Below are positions 21,930 through 34,600 of a DNA stretch of 64,000 nt, in pieces. The DNA comes from Centrapalus pauciflorus. Its lineage: Eukaryota; Streptophyta; Magnoliopsida; Asterales; Asteraceae. The position numbers and the translations under genes are program-made. The notes under the pieces were generated by a model. The model did no database searches. It was not told the origin of the DNA and saw only the letters and a list, made by a program, of their open reading frames with translations. The DNA is taken from positions 181,263 to 245,262 of the forward strand of contig JAANYP010004250.1 in assembly GCA_020465985.1 (NCBI GenBank), in the 5' to 3' direction. The stretch's first letter is position 1; each line of letters starts with the position of its first letter.

Positions 21930-23249
21930 ATGGCAAATCAACTTATCCAACCTCCACCCAACTTCATCAAAACATTCAAAAGTCTATACTATATAGCTTC
22001 ACATTTAAGATTAATGACAACCAGCAAACGAGTTCAAGACCGAAGCCAAAAGAAACGAGTCCATGCACTCGAAGTTGCAGTCGAAAGGCACAAAATCGCG
22101 TCAAAAATCTTGTTTATGTTGGAACTGTTAAAGCATGAACCAGAACAAATCATACCCATAAGGTCTCTTGATCAACACAGGCGCCCTCTCAACTTACCAA
22201 AACCCCACAAGATATCAGACTTTATTAGGAAATCGCCGAAGTTATTCGAGTTGTATAAGGATCAAAGGGGTACAACGTGGGTTGGGTTAACGAAAAGGGG
22301 TGAAGAATTAATTGAAGAAGAAGAGAGATTAATAGCAGAGAATGAAGAAAAAGCTGTTGAACATGTAGCAAGGTTGCTGATGATGTCAGTGGAAAAGATT
22401 CTACCTTTGGATAAAATTGCACATTTTAGGAGGGACTTGGGTTTGCCATATGATTTTAGGAAGCATTGGGTGCATAAATATCCCGAGGTATTTCGGGTTT
22501 TTAAGAATGAGGATGATGTTGAATTCTTGAAGCTTGTTTCTTGGAATCCAACCTGGTGCGTTACTGAAGTGGAAAAGAAAGTTCTGGGTATCATAAAACC
22601 GGAAACCCATGTTCCTGGCATGCTTTCGGTGCCATTTCCAATGAAATTCCCTCCTGATTACAAGAAAGTATATAGATATGGGGGGCAGATTGAGAATTTT
22701 CAAAAAAGGGAATATCTTTCTCCTTATGCGGATGCTAAGGAGCTCAAAGCTGGATCGGTAGAGTTTGATAAGCGAGCAATTGCTGTAATGCATGAGGTGT
22801 TAAGTTTTATGAACGAGAAACAATTGGTTACTGACCATTTAACTCACTTTAGGAGGGAGTTTGTGATGCCCCAGAAGCTGATGAGGATACTCTTAAAGCA
22901 TTTTGGGATCTTTTATGTTTCTGAGAGAGGGAAAAGATTCAGTGTTTTCTTAACGGAAGCTTATGAAGGTTCTGAATTGATCGAGAAATGCCCATTGGCT
23001 CTTTGGAAGGAGAAAGTTGTGAGTCTCACTGGTTATAGAGGAAGAAAGAAAAGGATTGAAACTTTTGATGATCTGCCTGATTTGGAGGATGATGATTTGT
23101 TTGAGAATGATTCTGACGATGACCACACCATTCGAATTAATCAATCTTTCGAAGAAGAGGATACTATGAGTGACGTTGAAGATCAACTTATTCCACAGTA
23201 CTCTGAGATGGAGATCAGGGAAGTTCAGAAAGCATATAAAGAAAAGTAA
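21930..23249 (+). CDS. PORR-domain organellar RNA-binding protein, 439 aa
   Basis: Plant Organelle RNA Recognition (PORR) proteins bind group II intron RNA in mitochondria or chloroplasts and assist splicing. Residues 1-30 are Ser/Thr/basic with almost no acidic residues (from MANQLIQPPPNFIKTFKSLY), fitting a targeting presequence, probably mitochondrial. The PORR domain follows from about residue 33 to 375. It shows the repeated family pattern: KRVHALEVAVERHK; ISDFIRKSPKLFELY; LPLDKIAHFRRDLGLP with the matching KYPEVFRVF; SFMNEKQLVTDHLTHFRREF; and LLKHFGIFYVSERG. The C-terminus (about 385-435) is acidic. Length and single-exon structure are normal for the family. I chose the ATG at 21930 over an in-frame one at 21834, because the extra 32 codons overlap probable 5' UTR and splice sites. 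The frame is intact, so it is probably functional. The particular orthologue cannot be named without alignment. Confidence 0.93.
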   Translation: MANQLIQPPPNFIKTFKSLYYIASHLRLMTTSKRVQDRSQKKRVHALEVAVERHKIASKILFMLELLKHEPEQIIPIRSLDQHRRPLNLPKPHKISDFIRKSPKLFELYKDQRGTTWVGLTKRGEELIEEEERLIAENEEKAVEHVARLLMMSVEKILPLDKIAHFRRDLGLPYDFRKHWVHKYPEVFRVFKNEDDVEFLKLVSWNPTWCVTEVEKKVLGIIKPETHVPGMLSVPFPMKFPPDYKKVYRYGGQIENFQKREYLSPYADAKELKAGSVEFDKRAIAVMHEVLSFMNEKQLVTDHLTHFRREFVMPQKLMRILLKHFGIFYVSERGKRFSVFLTEAYEGSELIEKCPLALWKEKVVSLTGYRGRKKRIETFDDLPDLEDDDLFENDSDDDHTIRINQSFEEEDTMSDVEDQLIPQYSEMEIREVQKAYKEK

Positions 23250-24589
23250 ACATTTGAAGGACATAAATCATGCATAATTTTTTTAGCATACTTGTTAAAT
23301 TAGTTCAAGCTCACATCTACCTCTAATTGGATCATCAATTAAACTCTTTGTTAGTATTACACACTTTAGGATGATTAGAATTTAGAGATACTTTTGTGAT
23401 GGTATGACATATCAATTTCATAACTATTCAAAACCATTTTAATCACGAATGGAATGTTGTTGCAACTTTCATAAAAACATATGGCAAAGGTAGGTTTGTA
23501 ATCTCACATTCTTTTTTTGTTGTTATACTTTTGACAAATTGTTTTGAACTTGGATATGTAACTATGTTATTTGGGTACATAATAATGTGTGTTGCGTTAT
23601 GCCCTGTTTTAGGATACTTCGTATGCGATGATTACATTTTTCAATGTAGATTGTCTTTCTTTTCTAGTGACAATATACGAGGGCTGCTAAATGTTCTCTT
23701 ATATGATACCACCGGCAGAAGGTTTTTTTTGGATCTAGCACCATTTAAATCCTCGTTTTGTGGGTAGGTTGGTTGAACCATCAAGCCCAAAATTCTACAT
23801 AAAATGGCAACTGTCTGTGAGAAATAACTACAAAAAAAATTGCTATGCAGCACAATCAAGTGAATCTCATCAGAATGCAATACAAATTGTGTTTGGACTT
23901 TAGATAGTTCATAACAAAAGGCAATCCTAGAATTCATGGACTGCTAATAAAGTCTTACACGACAAATGCAAAATATGAAGAAACCTAAAAAGCTGTGTTC
24001 TGCAAGGGTTTAATGTGGTAGGCATATTAACACATGTGAATCTCGTCATTGTTCATTGCTGGTACTCCTGGTAGGCATCTTAATGACTTAACTGTGAAAG
24101 TACCTAGCATAAACTAGAACTGTGAAAGTACGTTGTTACTCTATGACATTAACCCTAAAGTTTATCCAAATATGACTCCAGGCATTGTTTCCAATCTGTG
24201 AATTGAATTATGGCCTGAACTTTCCTTGGAAAAAAATGTATAATATACTATAAATACATATAAGCACAGAAAAACAAGTATGTGATGTCTAAAGCTAAAT
24301 AAACTTTCAAATCAATAACTGGCACAGAAGTGCATGTCACTATAAACTTTTTGGTTCACTTGGCTGTTATGTTTTTCGTTAATAAACTCTACATAGAAGT
24401 CCATGTTACTATAACAGGGACACTAATAAGCCAGGGACTCGAGGCTGAATTTATTAGAATCGTATTATATGGTTTAGTTCATCAACACAAAGATGTTTTG
24501 CCAATATGACAGAGTGAGTCAAACGAGATTTCAACCCCCTAATGAAATTCATTGTTTTCTTCCTGAATTATATTGAAATTCATACAGTT
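23250..24589. other. 3' region of the PORR gene and spacer
   Basis: AT-rich, with no terminal repeats or conserved ORF that I can support. The first about 300 bp presumably include the 3' UTR. Frames at 23531-23767 (+) and 23641-23937 (-) overlap each other and show no recognisable motif. Confidence 0.4.
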
Positions 24590-26290
24590 GAAATCAGAAT
24601 TCCAGGAAGGCGGACTGCTTACGTCATTGCTGGGAGCTGGATGTTAGTGTGAAGGTTACACAACCTTCGTGTTGTGGGACATTCTCTTGAAGGTATGTCT
24701 CATACTTCCATTCAAAGACATTAAAGTTTTGTCCATGGACTTGCTATCAATCTGCAGCCTTAGACCATGGACTTCTTTTGCTGTGACAACCCAAATTCCA
24801 AAATCAACTATTTCATATCAATCAAGTCCATTTGCTTAACACATTAGGGAACATCCATTAAGTGACGTCGTTGCCATGCATTGGTCAGGGGAATTGTTGT
24901 CCTTTTAATGCCTAATTTTTATAAGCAACATGATGATTCAAGAAGTCGACGATTTTCCTGTATGCCCTTTGACAAACTATATAAGACCTTTATGAAATGT
25001 TAAGACATTAATTCTTATTGTTGATGGAGGGACCTAACCGCCTCTAGGAAGCAGGAGTCTGGGGCCCCAACACCTCAGCTCGGCTCTAACTTTGTGATCA
25101 ACAATATACTTTACTCTCGCGGCTGTGAAGGTAGCTTGATCACACTGATCGTCTGAACCACGTACATCCTGTTTGTTCTTTTTTTCCTTTTCAATTTACT
25201 TCACTGTTGCCTTGTTCGACTATGTGCACACCATGTCCTAACACGAGATTCATAGCTTTAGTATAAAAATGCAGTTATGGAAATGAATCGTCATCAAACA
25301 TCAAATGTATTTATCTATATATTTATCCTTTTATGGACAGTTATATGGACGATATCCTCAATTACATGTATATATTTATGGGCCGCTTCCATGTGTAGAT
25401 TCAGTCTTAGCAAATGCATTTTCTGGTCTTGATAGTAATGAACCTTATCACTGTCCTCTATTTCCAATCAAACTAGTTGTTAATAGAGTTCCATTTTGTC
25501 AATATCTGCTGCAGCATCGTGTATGATAATGAATTCTCATCTCACCTTTCGGTTGCTTCAATCATGAGATTACAATGATGAGGATGCTGCTGATTCATCC
25601 ATAATTCATAAACTTGCACGGCACTTTCTTTTAATAAGCAACTATCTGTGGAACAAGCCTCAGGAAGAGCCTACAGCTTCAGAGTTGAGTTCATTGTCAC
25701 TGAGAAGAGAAAGTGAGCATCATAATCAGGATGGACTTATGTGTGGTACTTATTAACATTCCATCTCTATTACCAATGTCAACTTCCAGACCATTTTTAC
25801 TAAATAAATCCACCAATTATGTTATGATTATCCTAACAACAGACTTGGATGTAAGCAACTGAACCTGCTTAAACACTGTTTATTTCCTGCAAAGTTTTTG
25901 TGTGTTTCTACTTACCAGTCCTAACATTAATCCCCTGAAATCTCCGTAGTAAGAAATGATATTGATGGAATTGATTCATCAAATAGGCTCTCTAATCCTT
26001 TTTATCAGTCTCCTGATAATGCGAATTCACGTGATAATCTTGTATCACAGTTTATGGAAGCTATGTCATCACGAAAAGACGAGTCATATGAGAATTTTAG
26101 TGAACATGTATGTTCGTTCATGAGAAGTCCCCGGGAAGAAAAGCTTTGATATGCCTTGATATAGACGATAGAGAAAACCAGATGGCAGATGTGCAATGTG
26201 GATATGAAGCTTATGTTGCAGATAGGTGCTCATTGATATGGTTGTATCACCGTCAATGTTTCATTGACCACCTACCATGGAGGTAAATCA
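24590..26290 (+). pseudogene. class-3 (diacylglycerol-type) lipase, decayed
   Basis: Pieces of a plant sn1-specific diacylglycerol lipase-like protein appear in the right order but in broken frames. About 24655-24700 reads LHNLRVVGHSLEG, the nucleophile elbow (usual GHSLGG, here with Glu). About 25355-25420 reads LHVYIYGPLPCVDSVLANA. About 25510-25575 reads SIVYDNEFSSHLSVASIMRL, followed by two TGA codons. About 25577-25755 reads NDEDAAD ... LARHFLLISNYLW ... with a stop. About 25945-26140 is a Ser/Asp-rich piece (SQFMEAMSSRKDESYEN), and about 26160-26283 ends YEAYVADR ... CFIDHLPWR before a GTAAAT donor. The N-terminal exons are not found. I conclude the locus was a real intron-containing gene, now inactivated. 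Family identity rests on remembered motif order and needs a search. Confidence 0.62.
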
Positions 26291-26482
26291 TCTTAGACAT
26301 TTTGCGCATGCTAATTTTCATATGATCTGATTTTGCATAGTAATATTCTAAGACTTAAGATTTGTTTTGTTGACTCGGAATTGGATAGTTCATGGTTAGA
26401 CTGTTTTTAATCTGTGGTGATAAAACTATGTAATAGATATGTTTTGTGGTAACAAGAAAGTGAGAAAAGGGATTTTAGATTT

Positions 26483-26799
26483 GGGTTAATATCGGAAAAA
26501 CCCTATAAACTTTCCTTAGTTTTGTGATTAAGTCCCTAAACTTTTTTTCTGATTGTTTAAGTCTCTTAATTATTTTTGTCTTATTCAAAAAACTCACTAT
26601 CTTTACATGTTTTAGCGATAAAGTCCCTAAACTTTTTGTGTTATTGGTTTTGTTTTACCTACTCATCCGATAGACGGTCAAAAATATATCATTTTGAATA
26701 ATATAAAAATAGTTTAAGGACTTAAACAATCAGAAAAAAAGTTTAGGGACTTGATCATGAAAATGAGAAAAGTTTATAGGATTTTTTCAATATTAACCC
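26483..26799. mobile_element. Mutator-type MITE, 317 bp
   Basis: Begins GGGTTAATATCGG and ends ATATTAACCC. The inverted arms extend about 90 bp (AGTCCCTAAACTTTTTTTCT matches on both). A perfect 9-bp TSD, TTTAGATTT, lies at 26474-26482 and 26800-26808. Non-coding. Relatives with the same style of arm lie at 33194-33969. Confidence 0.88.
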
Positions 26800-27004
26800 T
26801 TTAGATTTTATATACTAATATTACATTTATTCTATTTGAGATGTCTGCAAAAGAGAAAAGGTCAAATGGCTAGTTGATCTGATAAGTGTATCAAAGAAGA
26901 GTTGCATACTCGCATGGTATGTAGCTCATACAACTGGATTTGTAGGGTGGAAGCACACATTTAGTTTGTGTTTTTTTCTTAGAGAGTGTGTGTAGAATAT
27001 GGTT

Positions 27005-27363
27005 TGAGAGTACCACTCACTATGAAGCGCACAAGAAGGTACAACTTTTAAGGCTTTAAAAGAACTTTTGAATTTTTTTTCATAAACATGTTTTAATTAA
27101 CATTATAAAGATGATATGTAAATTTCACAAACATTCACATTTCCTAACTCCTTAAATATGATGTGGATGTAAACTTACATAAATTTACATGTATATGAAT
27201 GTACATTTATGTAATGCATGATTTCATGTAAATGTATTAATGTGCATTAAATTTATATATTATCTTTGTAATGTTAATTAAAACATGTATATGAAAATTT
27301 TTTCAAAAAAATTATTCTTAAGAGTGGTATCTTATGGTGCGCTACGTAGTAAGTGGTACTCGC
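27005..27363. mobile_element. foldback MITE, about 0.36 kb
   Basis: GAGTACCACTCACTA on the left and the inverse of GAGTACCACTTACTA on the right start arms of about 120 bp. The arms include ACATGTTTTAATTAACATTA on both sides. The short centre holds AT-rich CATTTACAT-like words. No clean TSD. Non-coding. Confidence 0.65.
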
Positions 27364-27933
27364 TTGAAACTAAATCTATATATATAGTTGTATTCTTTTG
27401 AAGTAAAGTACTTATATTTCCGGTTTAAATCAAGACTTTTGAATTCGAAAGGAAGAAAAATTATCAGTATATTTGCAAAAGGTTTCTGAAAGCAGAAAAG
27501 ATTCATTACATAAAAGAGAAAATGGACAAAATTAAGAGGTGCTGATCAAAGTGATTAATTTGTATCAACAAAGATTTCGAAAAGATATATGACTAAAGGT
27601 TATGATATATGACCAAATGTGTTGATGCTTTGACGATCATATGCTGATCGTAGTTACGATCCTAACGGTTCTTCAAATGCATTCCAAAGAAGCCCCTGAA
27701 ATTTTGAATGTTGGTTTTTAAAGTTTTTATGTATTTGTGCAAATCAGCAGATGCATGAGACTAGAGTTGAGACAACTTGATGTCAGCAAATCAAGTATCT
27801 TGGAGTCCCCAAGTGAAGGAGCAGAATTACAAATCTGGCATTTGGCAGAGACGAGCAAGATTCATCGAGCCAAAACCAATCCATTGAAGCAAGAGATTGT
27901 ATATCGATCAAGCTCATTGCAACATGTGAAGTA
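27364..27933. other. spacer without recognisable gene
   Basis: AT-rich, followed by a 65-codon plus frame at 27737-27934 (MRLELRQLDVSKSSILESP...) with gene-like composition but no motif I recognise. It lies 1.4 kb beyond the lipase remnant and could be another degraded exon, but nothing ties it to that family. Confidence 0.3.
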
Positions 27934-28403
27934 AGGGGTGTAAATGAGACGAGACAACTCGTAAACTACTCAAGATTGACTCGAAAGAAACTCGAAATAG
28001 ACTCGTAATTAATCGAGCCAAGCTCAAGCTAGAGCTACTTGGGTATTTATCGAGTCGAGCTCGAGTATTAAAATAACTTAATCGATAGACCTGTTAGCCT
28101 AATTTGGCCAAAGTTTTTAGGTTAACATTTTACCCTTCAACATAATAATACATATTTATCACTCCCATATAATTAAATTCATCTAACCGAGTCGAGCTCG
28201 AGTTTGAAAAGTATTACACATTTTTAACATAATAAACATTACATATTCAAGTTGAGCCATGCTAAACTCGATAGTGTTGAGTACTTAACCTGGTTGAGTT
28301 CAAGTCTGAAAAATGAGACTCGATCGAGCTCGAGTTGAGTTTCGAGCTCGAGTATTATTATCAAGCTTGAGTTTGGTGATACTCGACTCGGTACGATTAC
28401 ACC
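27934..28403. mobile_element. degenerate hAT-like MITE, about 470 bp
   Basis: Ends AGGGGTGTAAATGAG and CGATTACACC are inverted, and the interior is crowded with GAGCTCGAGT/ACTCGA words in both orientations. This style matches the TAGGGGTG hAT MITEs at 8317 and 61300. No clear 8-bp TSD remains. Confidence 0.45.
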
Positions 28404-28808
28404 AAGAGTACACGATCCTTTGGTTTTAGCAAAGTGCCGAAATGCATAGCCTAATCAAACCCATGAAAACAAATAAAAAGTTATTTGGAAAGAAAAAAAA
28501 AAAGCATTCCACAATGAATTACCATATTCTAAGAAAAAGAATATACTTTTAGTTTGAAGTTTGGAAGTAAAAAACATTCAAGTTTTTTTTTACAATTAAT
28601 GCATGAACAAGAACTTTTACCTGGTCTGTGTGTGTTAATCATTTTCATATTAAGATGATTAATGAAAATCAATTATAGATTTATAGATAACAAAACTCAC
28701 AATTCTAAATGCAATCCCAAACACCCTGTTAGCTGGCCAAAGTCCAAACATAACCATTATCCCAAAAAAAAAAAAAAAAGTGATGAGAAATAAAGCTACA
28801 ACTTGATG
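28404..28808. other. spacer, no feature seen
   Basis: AT-rich with two A-runs (near 28490 and 28770). No ORF, terminal repeat or conserved motif is visible. Confidence 0.4.
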
Positions 28809-29235
28809 GTAGGTTTACCACTCTAAACGAACCGAACGTTCGACAAACCGTTCAACGAGAAGTTCGTTTCTTGATTAAATGAACAAACTTGAGCACAAGA
28901 ATTTGTCCGTTTAATTAAATGAACGAACATGAGCATAGACTTCGTTCATTTATATTCGTGAACGTTTGGTTACGTTTATTTATTGTCGTTCGTTTATGTT
29001 CACTCCAAATATATGTTATTTAATGTAAATATATTCTTAGTACATAATATAATAATTAATAATATAATTTTAAAAAGTTAAACTTCAAACTCTAATACTG
29101 ATTTGATTGATAACATTGAATAAAGATAAAATAATATTCAAATGTTTGAATGTTAATTTAATATTCAAATTGAGTTTCTTATTTCTTAATACATTAATTT
29201 ATTATTATCGTAGTAGTTTGAAGTTATAAAACTTA

Positions 29236-31185
29236 TAGTAAATTACTGAAATTGTCCATGTGACTTGTTCAAAATTACGAAAACGATTCATCAACTTCAA
29301 AAGTTGCAGTTGTAGTCATATCATTCTTTACTTGCGAAAACGGTCCTTGTGTTTCTAAACTTTTTAAAAATTATGATTTTACTTTTTTTTTCAATTACAA
29401 GTTTGGTTCATCCATTATTTAATTTAACTTCAATTTTGGTCATTTCTTTTAAAAAAATTTGGTTTTAAATTTGAAATATTAATTTAATAAATTATGATTT
29501 GATTCATTATGAAATATATTATTAGTGTTATCATGAATAATTATACATTTTTATTTTTTAAATAAATTTTATTTATTTATTGAAAGTTAATTCTATTGAT
29601 ATGTTTAATTTATTTAATTTATGCCTCTTTTATGTATTCAAATTATTTATTAAAGATTTATTTGTTTTATATTTTATCAGTTAAACTATTTTCATATTTT
29701 TATCATTTATACTTTTCAATCTAACTATTTCATTTGGTTATTTATTATATTTTTATTTTATTATGATTGTTAAAAAATATATAAATTTAAATTTTTGTTC
29801 GTTTTAATTTAAAAATTTTGTTAGTATAATTCATTTCAATCAAATTTACTATTTATTATATCTATTTAAATATTTTGTTACGCTGATACGTTTTGATTTA
29901 AATATATTATTTTATTTCTTTTGATTAAAATATTTTGTTTGACATTGCATTTTGATTTCAATTTGACATTCCATTCATCTTGACTTACAATTTTTTGCTA
30001 CGTTAATACTTAACTGGAAATGAAAAGAATATATAAATGAAAACAAATAAAACGTATGAATGTACAAAATTGTAAATCTAAACAATTAAAATACTAGACC
30101 TAAATTAAAACATATTGTCATAAGAAAATATTTAAATTAAAACAAATAAAATACTAAATTAAATTAAATCAAAACGTATTAACGACTTAACGTAACAAAA
30201 TATTCAAATAAAAAGTAATAAAGTATCAAATTTAAATCGAAACGTATCAGCCAAACAAAATATTTAAATTAAAACGAACAAAAACCTAGAGTTATATATT
30301 TTTCATAAAATTTATAATTAAATCAAAATATATTAAGGTAATATAATAGTTAAATGAAAAAAATATAAATAATACAAATATACAAATCGGTTAGCAAATG
30401 AAATATAAAATAAATAAATTTTTAATAAATAAATTGAATACATAAAAAAAAAGTCGTAAATTAACTAAAAAGTTAATGGCCATCCAACTTTCATATTTGT
30501 TCTATTTAACTACTAAACTATTTTTTTACACATTTAGCCATTAAATTTGTTTTTATGTACAAATTTAACCACTAAACTATCACATTTTGTACACATTTGA
30601 CCACTAAACTGTCATAAATTGCATACATTTGACCATTAAACTATCATACTTTGTACACATTAAGCCATTACTTTTAATCATTTTTCCAAAATAAAACATT
30701 AGACTAAAGTTTAATGGATAAATGCGTACAAAAAATACTTTAATGGTTAAATGAGACAAATATGAAAATTAAATGGCCAAAACTGACCTTAACCCTTAAC
30801 TAAATTAAGTATATATATATAAATAATTTTAATACATAAATATAAATTTATTTTTAAAAAATAAATAGACATGAATAACAACAACAATAATAATAATATA
30901 TTTAATAAAGAATTAAATCATAATTTGTTAAATTAATATTTTAAATTTAAAACCAAAAATTAAAATTTAAGAAAAAGACAAAAAAATTAAATTAAATTAA
31001 ATAATTAATAGACCAAACTTATAATTTTGAAAAGACAAAATTGTTACTTTTAAAATGTATAGAATCAAATAGATCGTTTCTGCAAGTCTAGAGTGATATG
31101 AAGACTACCACTACAACTTTGAAAGTTAAATAACTAATTTTCATTATAATAAACAAAATATAGGGACCAATTCTATAATTTACTC
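29236..31185. mobile_element. Mutator-like element, non-autonomous, 1950 bp
   Basis: Left end TAGTAAATTACTG, right end AATTTACTC, with inward inverted similarity of the GTCCATGTGACTTG-versus-AAATTGTCC type. A perfect 9-bp TSD, TAAAACTTA, lies at 29227-29235 and 31186-31194. It belongs to the same broad family as 1935-3595. AT-rich with no coding ORF, and itself hit by a MITE at 30470-30795. Confidence 0.83.
30470..30795. mobile_element. Mutator-type MITE, 326 bp
   Basis: Inverted arms AAGTTAATGGCC... and ...GACCTTAACCC share inner blocks such as TTTCATATTTGT. A perfect 9-bp TSD, TTAACTAAA, lies at 30461-30469 and 30796-30804. Nested in 29236-31185, so it is the youngest of three levels here. 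Non-coding. Confidence 0.83.
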
Positions 31186-31622
31186 TAAAACTTATGGATG
31201 CACAGACATAAAAAACGCAAAAACATATTGGTTTTTTCATAATAAACGTTTTGGTTTTAAATTAATTTATGTTTGTTCGGTTAAACGAATGAACATAAAC
31301 GAACACAAACACTACCTAAACGAACGAACACGAACAAAGATTTTTTCGTTCGTTTATGTTCGTCTCCATTTATTTGTTCGGCTAAAGTTAACGAATCAAC
31401 GTAAACATACCTTCATTCGTGTTCGTTCAGTTCGTTTAGAGCCTTGGTTCAAAAAGGGGACATACATACAGCTGCATTAAGAATCATGCTACGTGTATTG
31501 AAGATTGTACAACCCAGGATTTTCTCAAATTGATCAAATACAAAAACACTGCAATTGCTGAGAGTCAAACTTTCGAAGCCACATCTAAAACGTACAACCA
31601 AAAACAGTTGAAAACTTTTCAC

Positions 31623-31664
31623 CTACAAGTTGTTGGGAAATTTCGCCTTTTAGTTTTGTGGCAG
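31623..31664 (-). pseudogene. decayed duplicate of the RBM39-like terminal exon
   Basis: On the minus strand these 42 nt align codon for codon with the true last exon (31678-31719). Both open CTGCCACA and end in TAG at codon 14, with AAATTTCC in the same position. The copy has TAA where the functional exon has TAT (Tyr), so it would truncate the protein after LPQN. Spacing between the copies is 55 nt. A tandem duplication that included the acceptor region is the simplest origin. Confidence 0.78.
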
Positions 31665-31677
31665 CCGTAAACATCCC

Positions 31678-34600
31678 CTACACGCTATCCGGAAATTTGG
31701 CTTCATAGTTCTGTGGCAGCTGAATCATAAATTACAAACATTTGGTCAACAATATTCGAAAATTTTGATGATTAGAAAAGAGCTACTTTGCAACCCTAAA
31801 GATGTTTGGTTTTGCGTTATGAACGAGATTATTAGCTTATTACGTTACCATAACGCAATAATTGGTTTAAAGTGTTTGGATTGCATACATTAATAAGTGA
31901 TTATTTGCGTTTAGAGTTAATCCTACCACACTTTTTCACAAGTTAAAAAATGTAGTTTGCTTAATAAGTGATTATTTGGTCATTTTACAAGTTAAAACGC
32001 AAATCCAAACACTTTAAATTCTGATTATTTGATAATTATGATATCAAACAGCAGAAGCTAAACCAAACACTATTTTCCAGCAACACTTATTGTTACAGCT
32101 ATTATCTGATTATTAATTTCCAAAACGCTACAGCACTTTTTCAAACGCAAATCCAAACACCCTCAAAGATGTGTTTACAAACGGAAGTCGAGAGCATAAA
32201 ACCTTTCAATTCTAAAACGCTTGTTTCAGTCTGATTTGTGGTTCCCCACATCACAAAACATTAAATCAAATTTCAAATTTATTTTAGGGTTTATTATGAA
32301 ATAAACCAACATGTTTTCAAGGTTTTTGTGTTTTCGCCTTTTTTTTTTCAGATAAATCCTCAAGTTTATTTTTTTTTGTTTAGTGAGATTTGACTTTAGA
32401 ACCCGGTTTTTCAGTATTTAAAAACCTAGTTTACCAATTATAACCGGGCTATAATAGTCAAATTTCACAAAAACCAAAAAAATATAACTTGAGAACTTTT
32501 CTGGAAAAAAAAAAAACATAAAAGGACTAAAACGCAAAAACCGTGAGAACATGTTGTTCTTTTTCATAATAAACCCTTTATTTTACTTTTAGAATTAGTA
32601 ATTCACTAAAAATAATAAAAATTTAGATGTAATCAAGAAATATAATATTAGGGCCTTCGGGGGAGATGATAATTAATAAGAGAAAAATCAAATATGGAAT
32701 ATGAATTGGGATATACCATAAATGTGGCGGTGATCATTTTTCCAGCAAACCATCTCCCGTGAAGAGCACGCTGAGCAGCTACGGCAGATTCAGTGTTCTC
32801 AAATCGCAAGTAAACAAATCCAGCACTTTTCCTGTTAATCAAAGATTCAGGTTGCAACAATTTAAGGAGAATTGGCAACAGAAAAAATTTTCAAACTTTT
32901 ATACACATATCAACTATCAAGTAAGCATCAAAGTTGATGCTTTCCTAAATCACTGGATGTGCCATATGTATAGATAGGGAACTAACATCATTAAAAGTAA
33001 AAAGATTTGATTGAGAGAAACACAACGAATGACTGAATTTGAAACTATGTCCGTGTCTCCTTTTGGACATTTTGACATTTACATCTCGTTGGCTACATTA
33101 ATGTGACGTGTGAAGAATGAAGATTTAATGGTCGCTTTTTCATGGTATGATTTTAACAAATTCAAATAACTTTCTAACACCTAATTTCAAGTAGGGTTTA
33201 TATTGAAAAAAACCAATGTACTTTTATATTATTATTGATTTGGTCCCTATCATTTTTATCCTTATTATATCCCCAATATTTTTTGTTTTACACACTTTGG
33301 TCCCTCTACCTAGGACGGAGGTACCAAATTGATAAATATATAGAAGTGTTAATATTGAAAAAGCTCTATAAACTTTCATCACTTTCGTGATTAAGTCCTT
33401 ACTTTTTTTCCGATTGTTTAAGTCCTTGAACTATTTTTCAAAAGTATATATTTTTTACCGGCTACCGGACTGGGAAAACACATAGGGGCTTAATCGCTAA
33501 AATAACGAAAGAGAGTGGGTTTTTCCCAATATTAACCAGGTGAAAAAGTCAATGTTACTTGTTTGGTAACCGGTGAAACAAGTCAAATATATACTTTTGA
33601 ATAATATTCAACACATAAAAAGTTTAAGGATTTAAACAATCAAAAAAGGGTTTAAGGACTTGATCTTGAAAATAGAAAAAGTTTATAGGTTTTTTCAATA
33701 TAAACCCAAATATAAAAGTATGATGATCTTTTCAATGATATATAAGCAAAAATGTAAAAGGATAACTTTTTGCAATGACATATTAGCAATAAAGCCCAAT
33801 ATACTTTTACATTTTTATCAATTTCGTCCCTCTTCACTATTTTCCCAAGACACTGGGACCAAAGTGAATATGACAGAAAAGTATAGGAACTAAAATGAGG
33901 ATAAAAACGACCGAGGGGCTAAATCAATAAAAATTTGTAAATGTATGTTGGTTTTTTCAATATAAACCCTTTAAAGTAAATATACCAAATCAAAATAATT
34001 ATACTAATCTCACAATTTTAGAATCATCTTTCACCTTCTTTGTAAACCTCCCAAATCAAAATAATTATACTTTTCTGACAATTTTAGAATCATCTTTCAC
34101 CTTTGTGTGCAGTGCAAAACAATGAGGTATGATCAATATGATAACTACTATCGTATTAAGAAATTGAACCTTCACAGCTTAAAAAAGAATGAGAAAGTTG
34201 GAAATCATCTTAATTATGCTACACAGGATAAAAGGGAACTTACTTCTCGACATAGATATGCCTCAGCTTTCCATATTTTGAACATTCTGATTCGACATCC
34301 TCCTTGATATCTAGATCAAAATCCAGCTCATCCTGCAAATAAAGAGAATAAGAGATCATAAAATAGTGCAATCCATTCCAGTAGTGACTTGTCGATTTAC
34401 ACTACCAACCAACCTCCAACTCTGGATCAAACATGTTCTTCAACAATAGACATTCACTGGGCACACCAATGCTCTCTATGGATGGAACCGTAACAGGTGG
34501 AACAGAAAGAGCAGCACCAGGCATCGTTGGAAAAGGAACACCGCCAGGTGCACCCCCAAGAATAGGCGGCACTGGTAGGCCTGCGCTATTATTGGTTGGG

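Larger units (their letters stand above)
28809..31445. mobile_element. hAT-like TIR element enlarged by nested insertions
   Basis: CTCTAAACGAACCGAACG (28821) and the inverse of CTCTAAACGAACTGAACG (to 31442) are the terminal inverted repeats. Subterminal GAACGAAC/GTTCGTT words occur on both sides (28830-29000, 31290-31440). No TSD is recognisable. Most of the interior is the Mutator-like element at 29236-31185. The original element was about 0.7 kb. Confidence 0.5.

Noticed and set aside
22225..23264. Minus-strand frames opposite the PORR gene
   Set aside because: They overlap a well-supported coding frame and show no motif; they are shadows.
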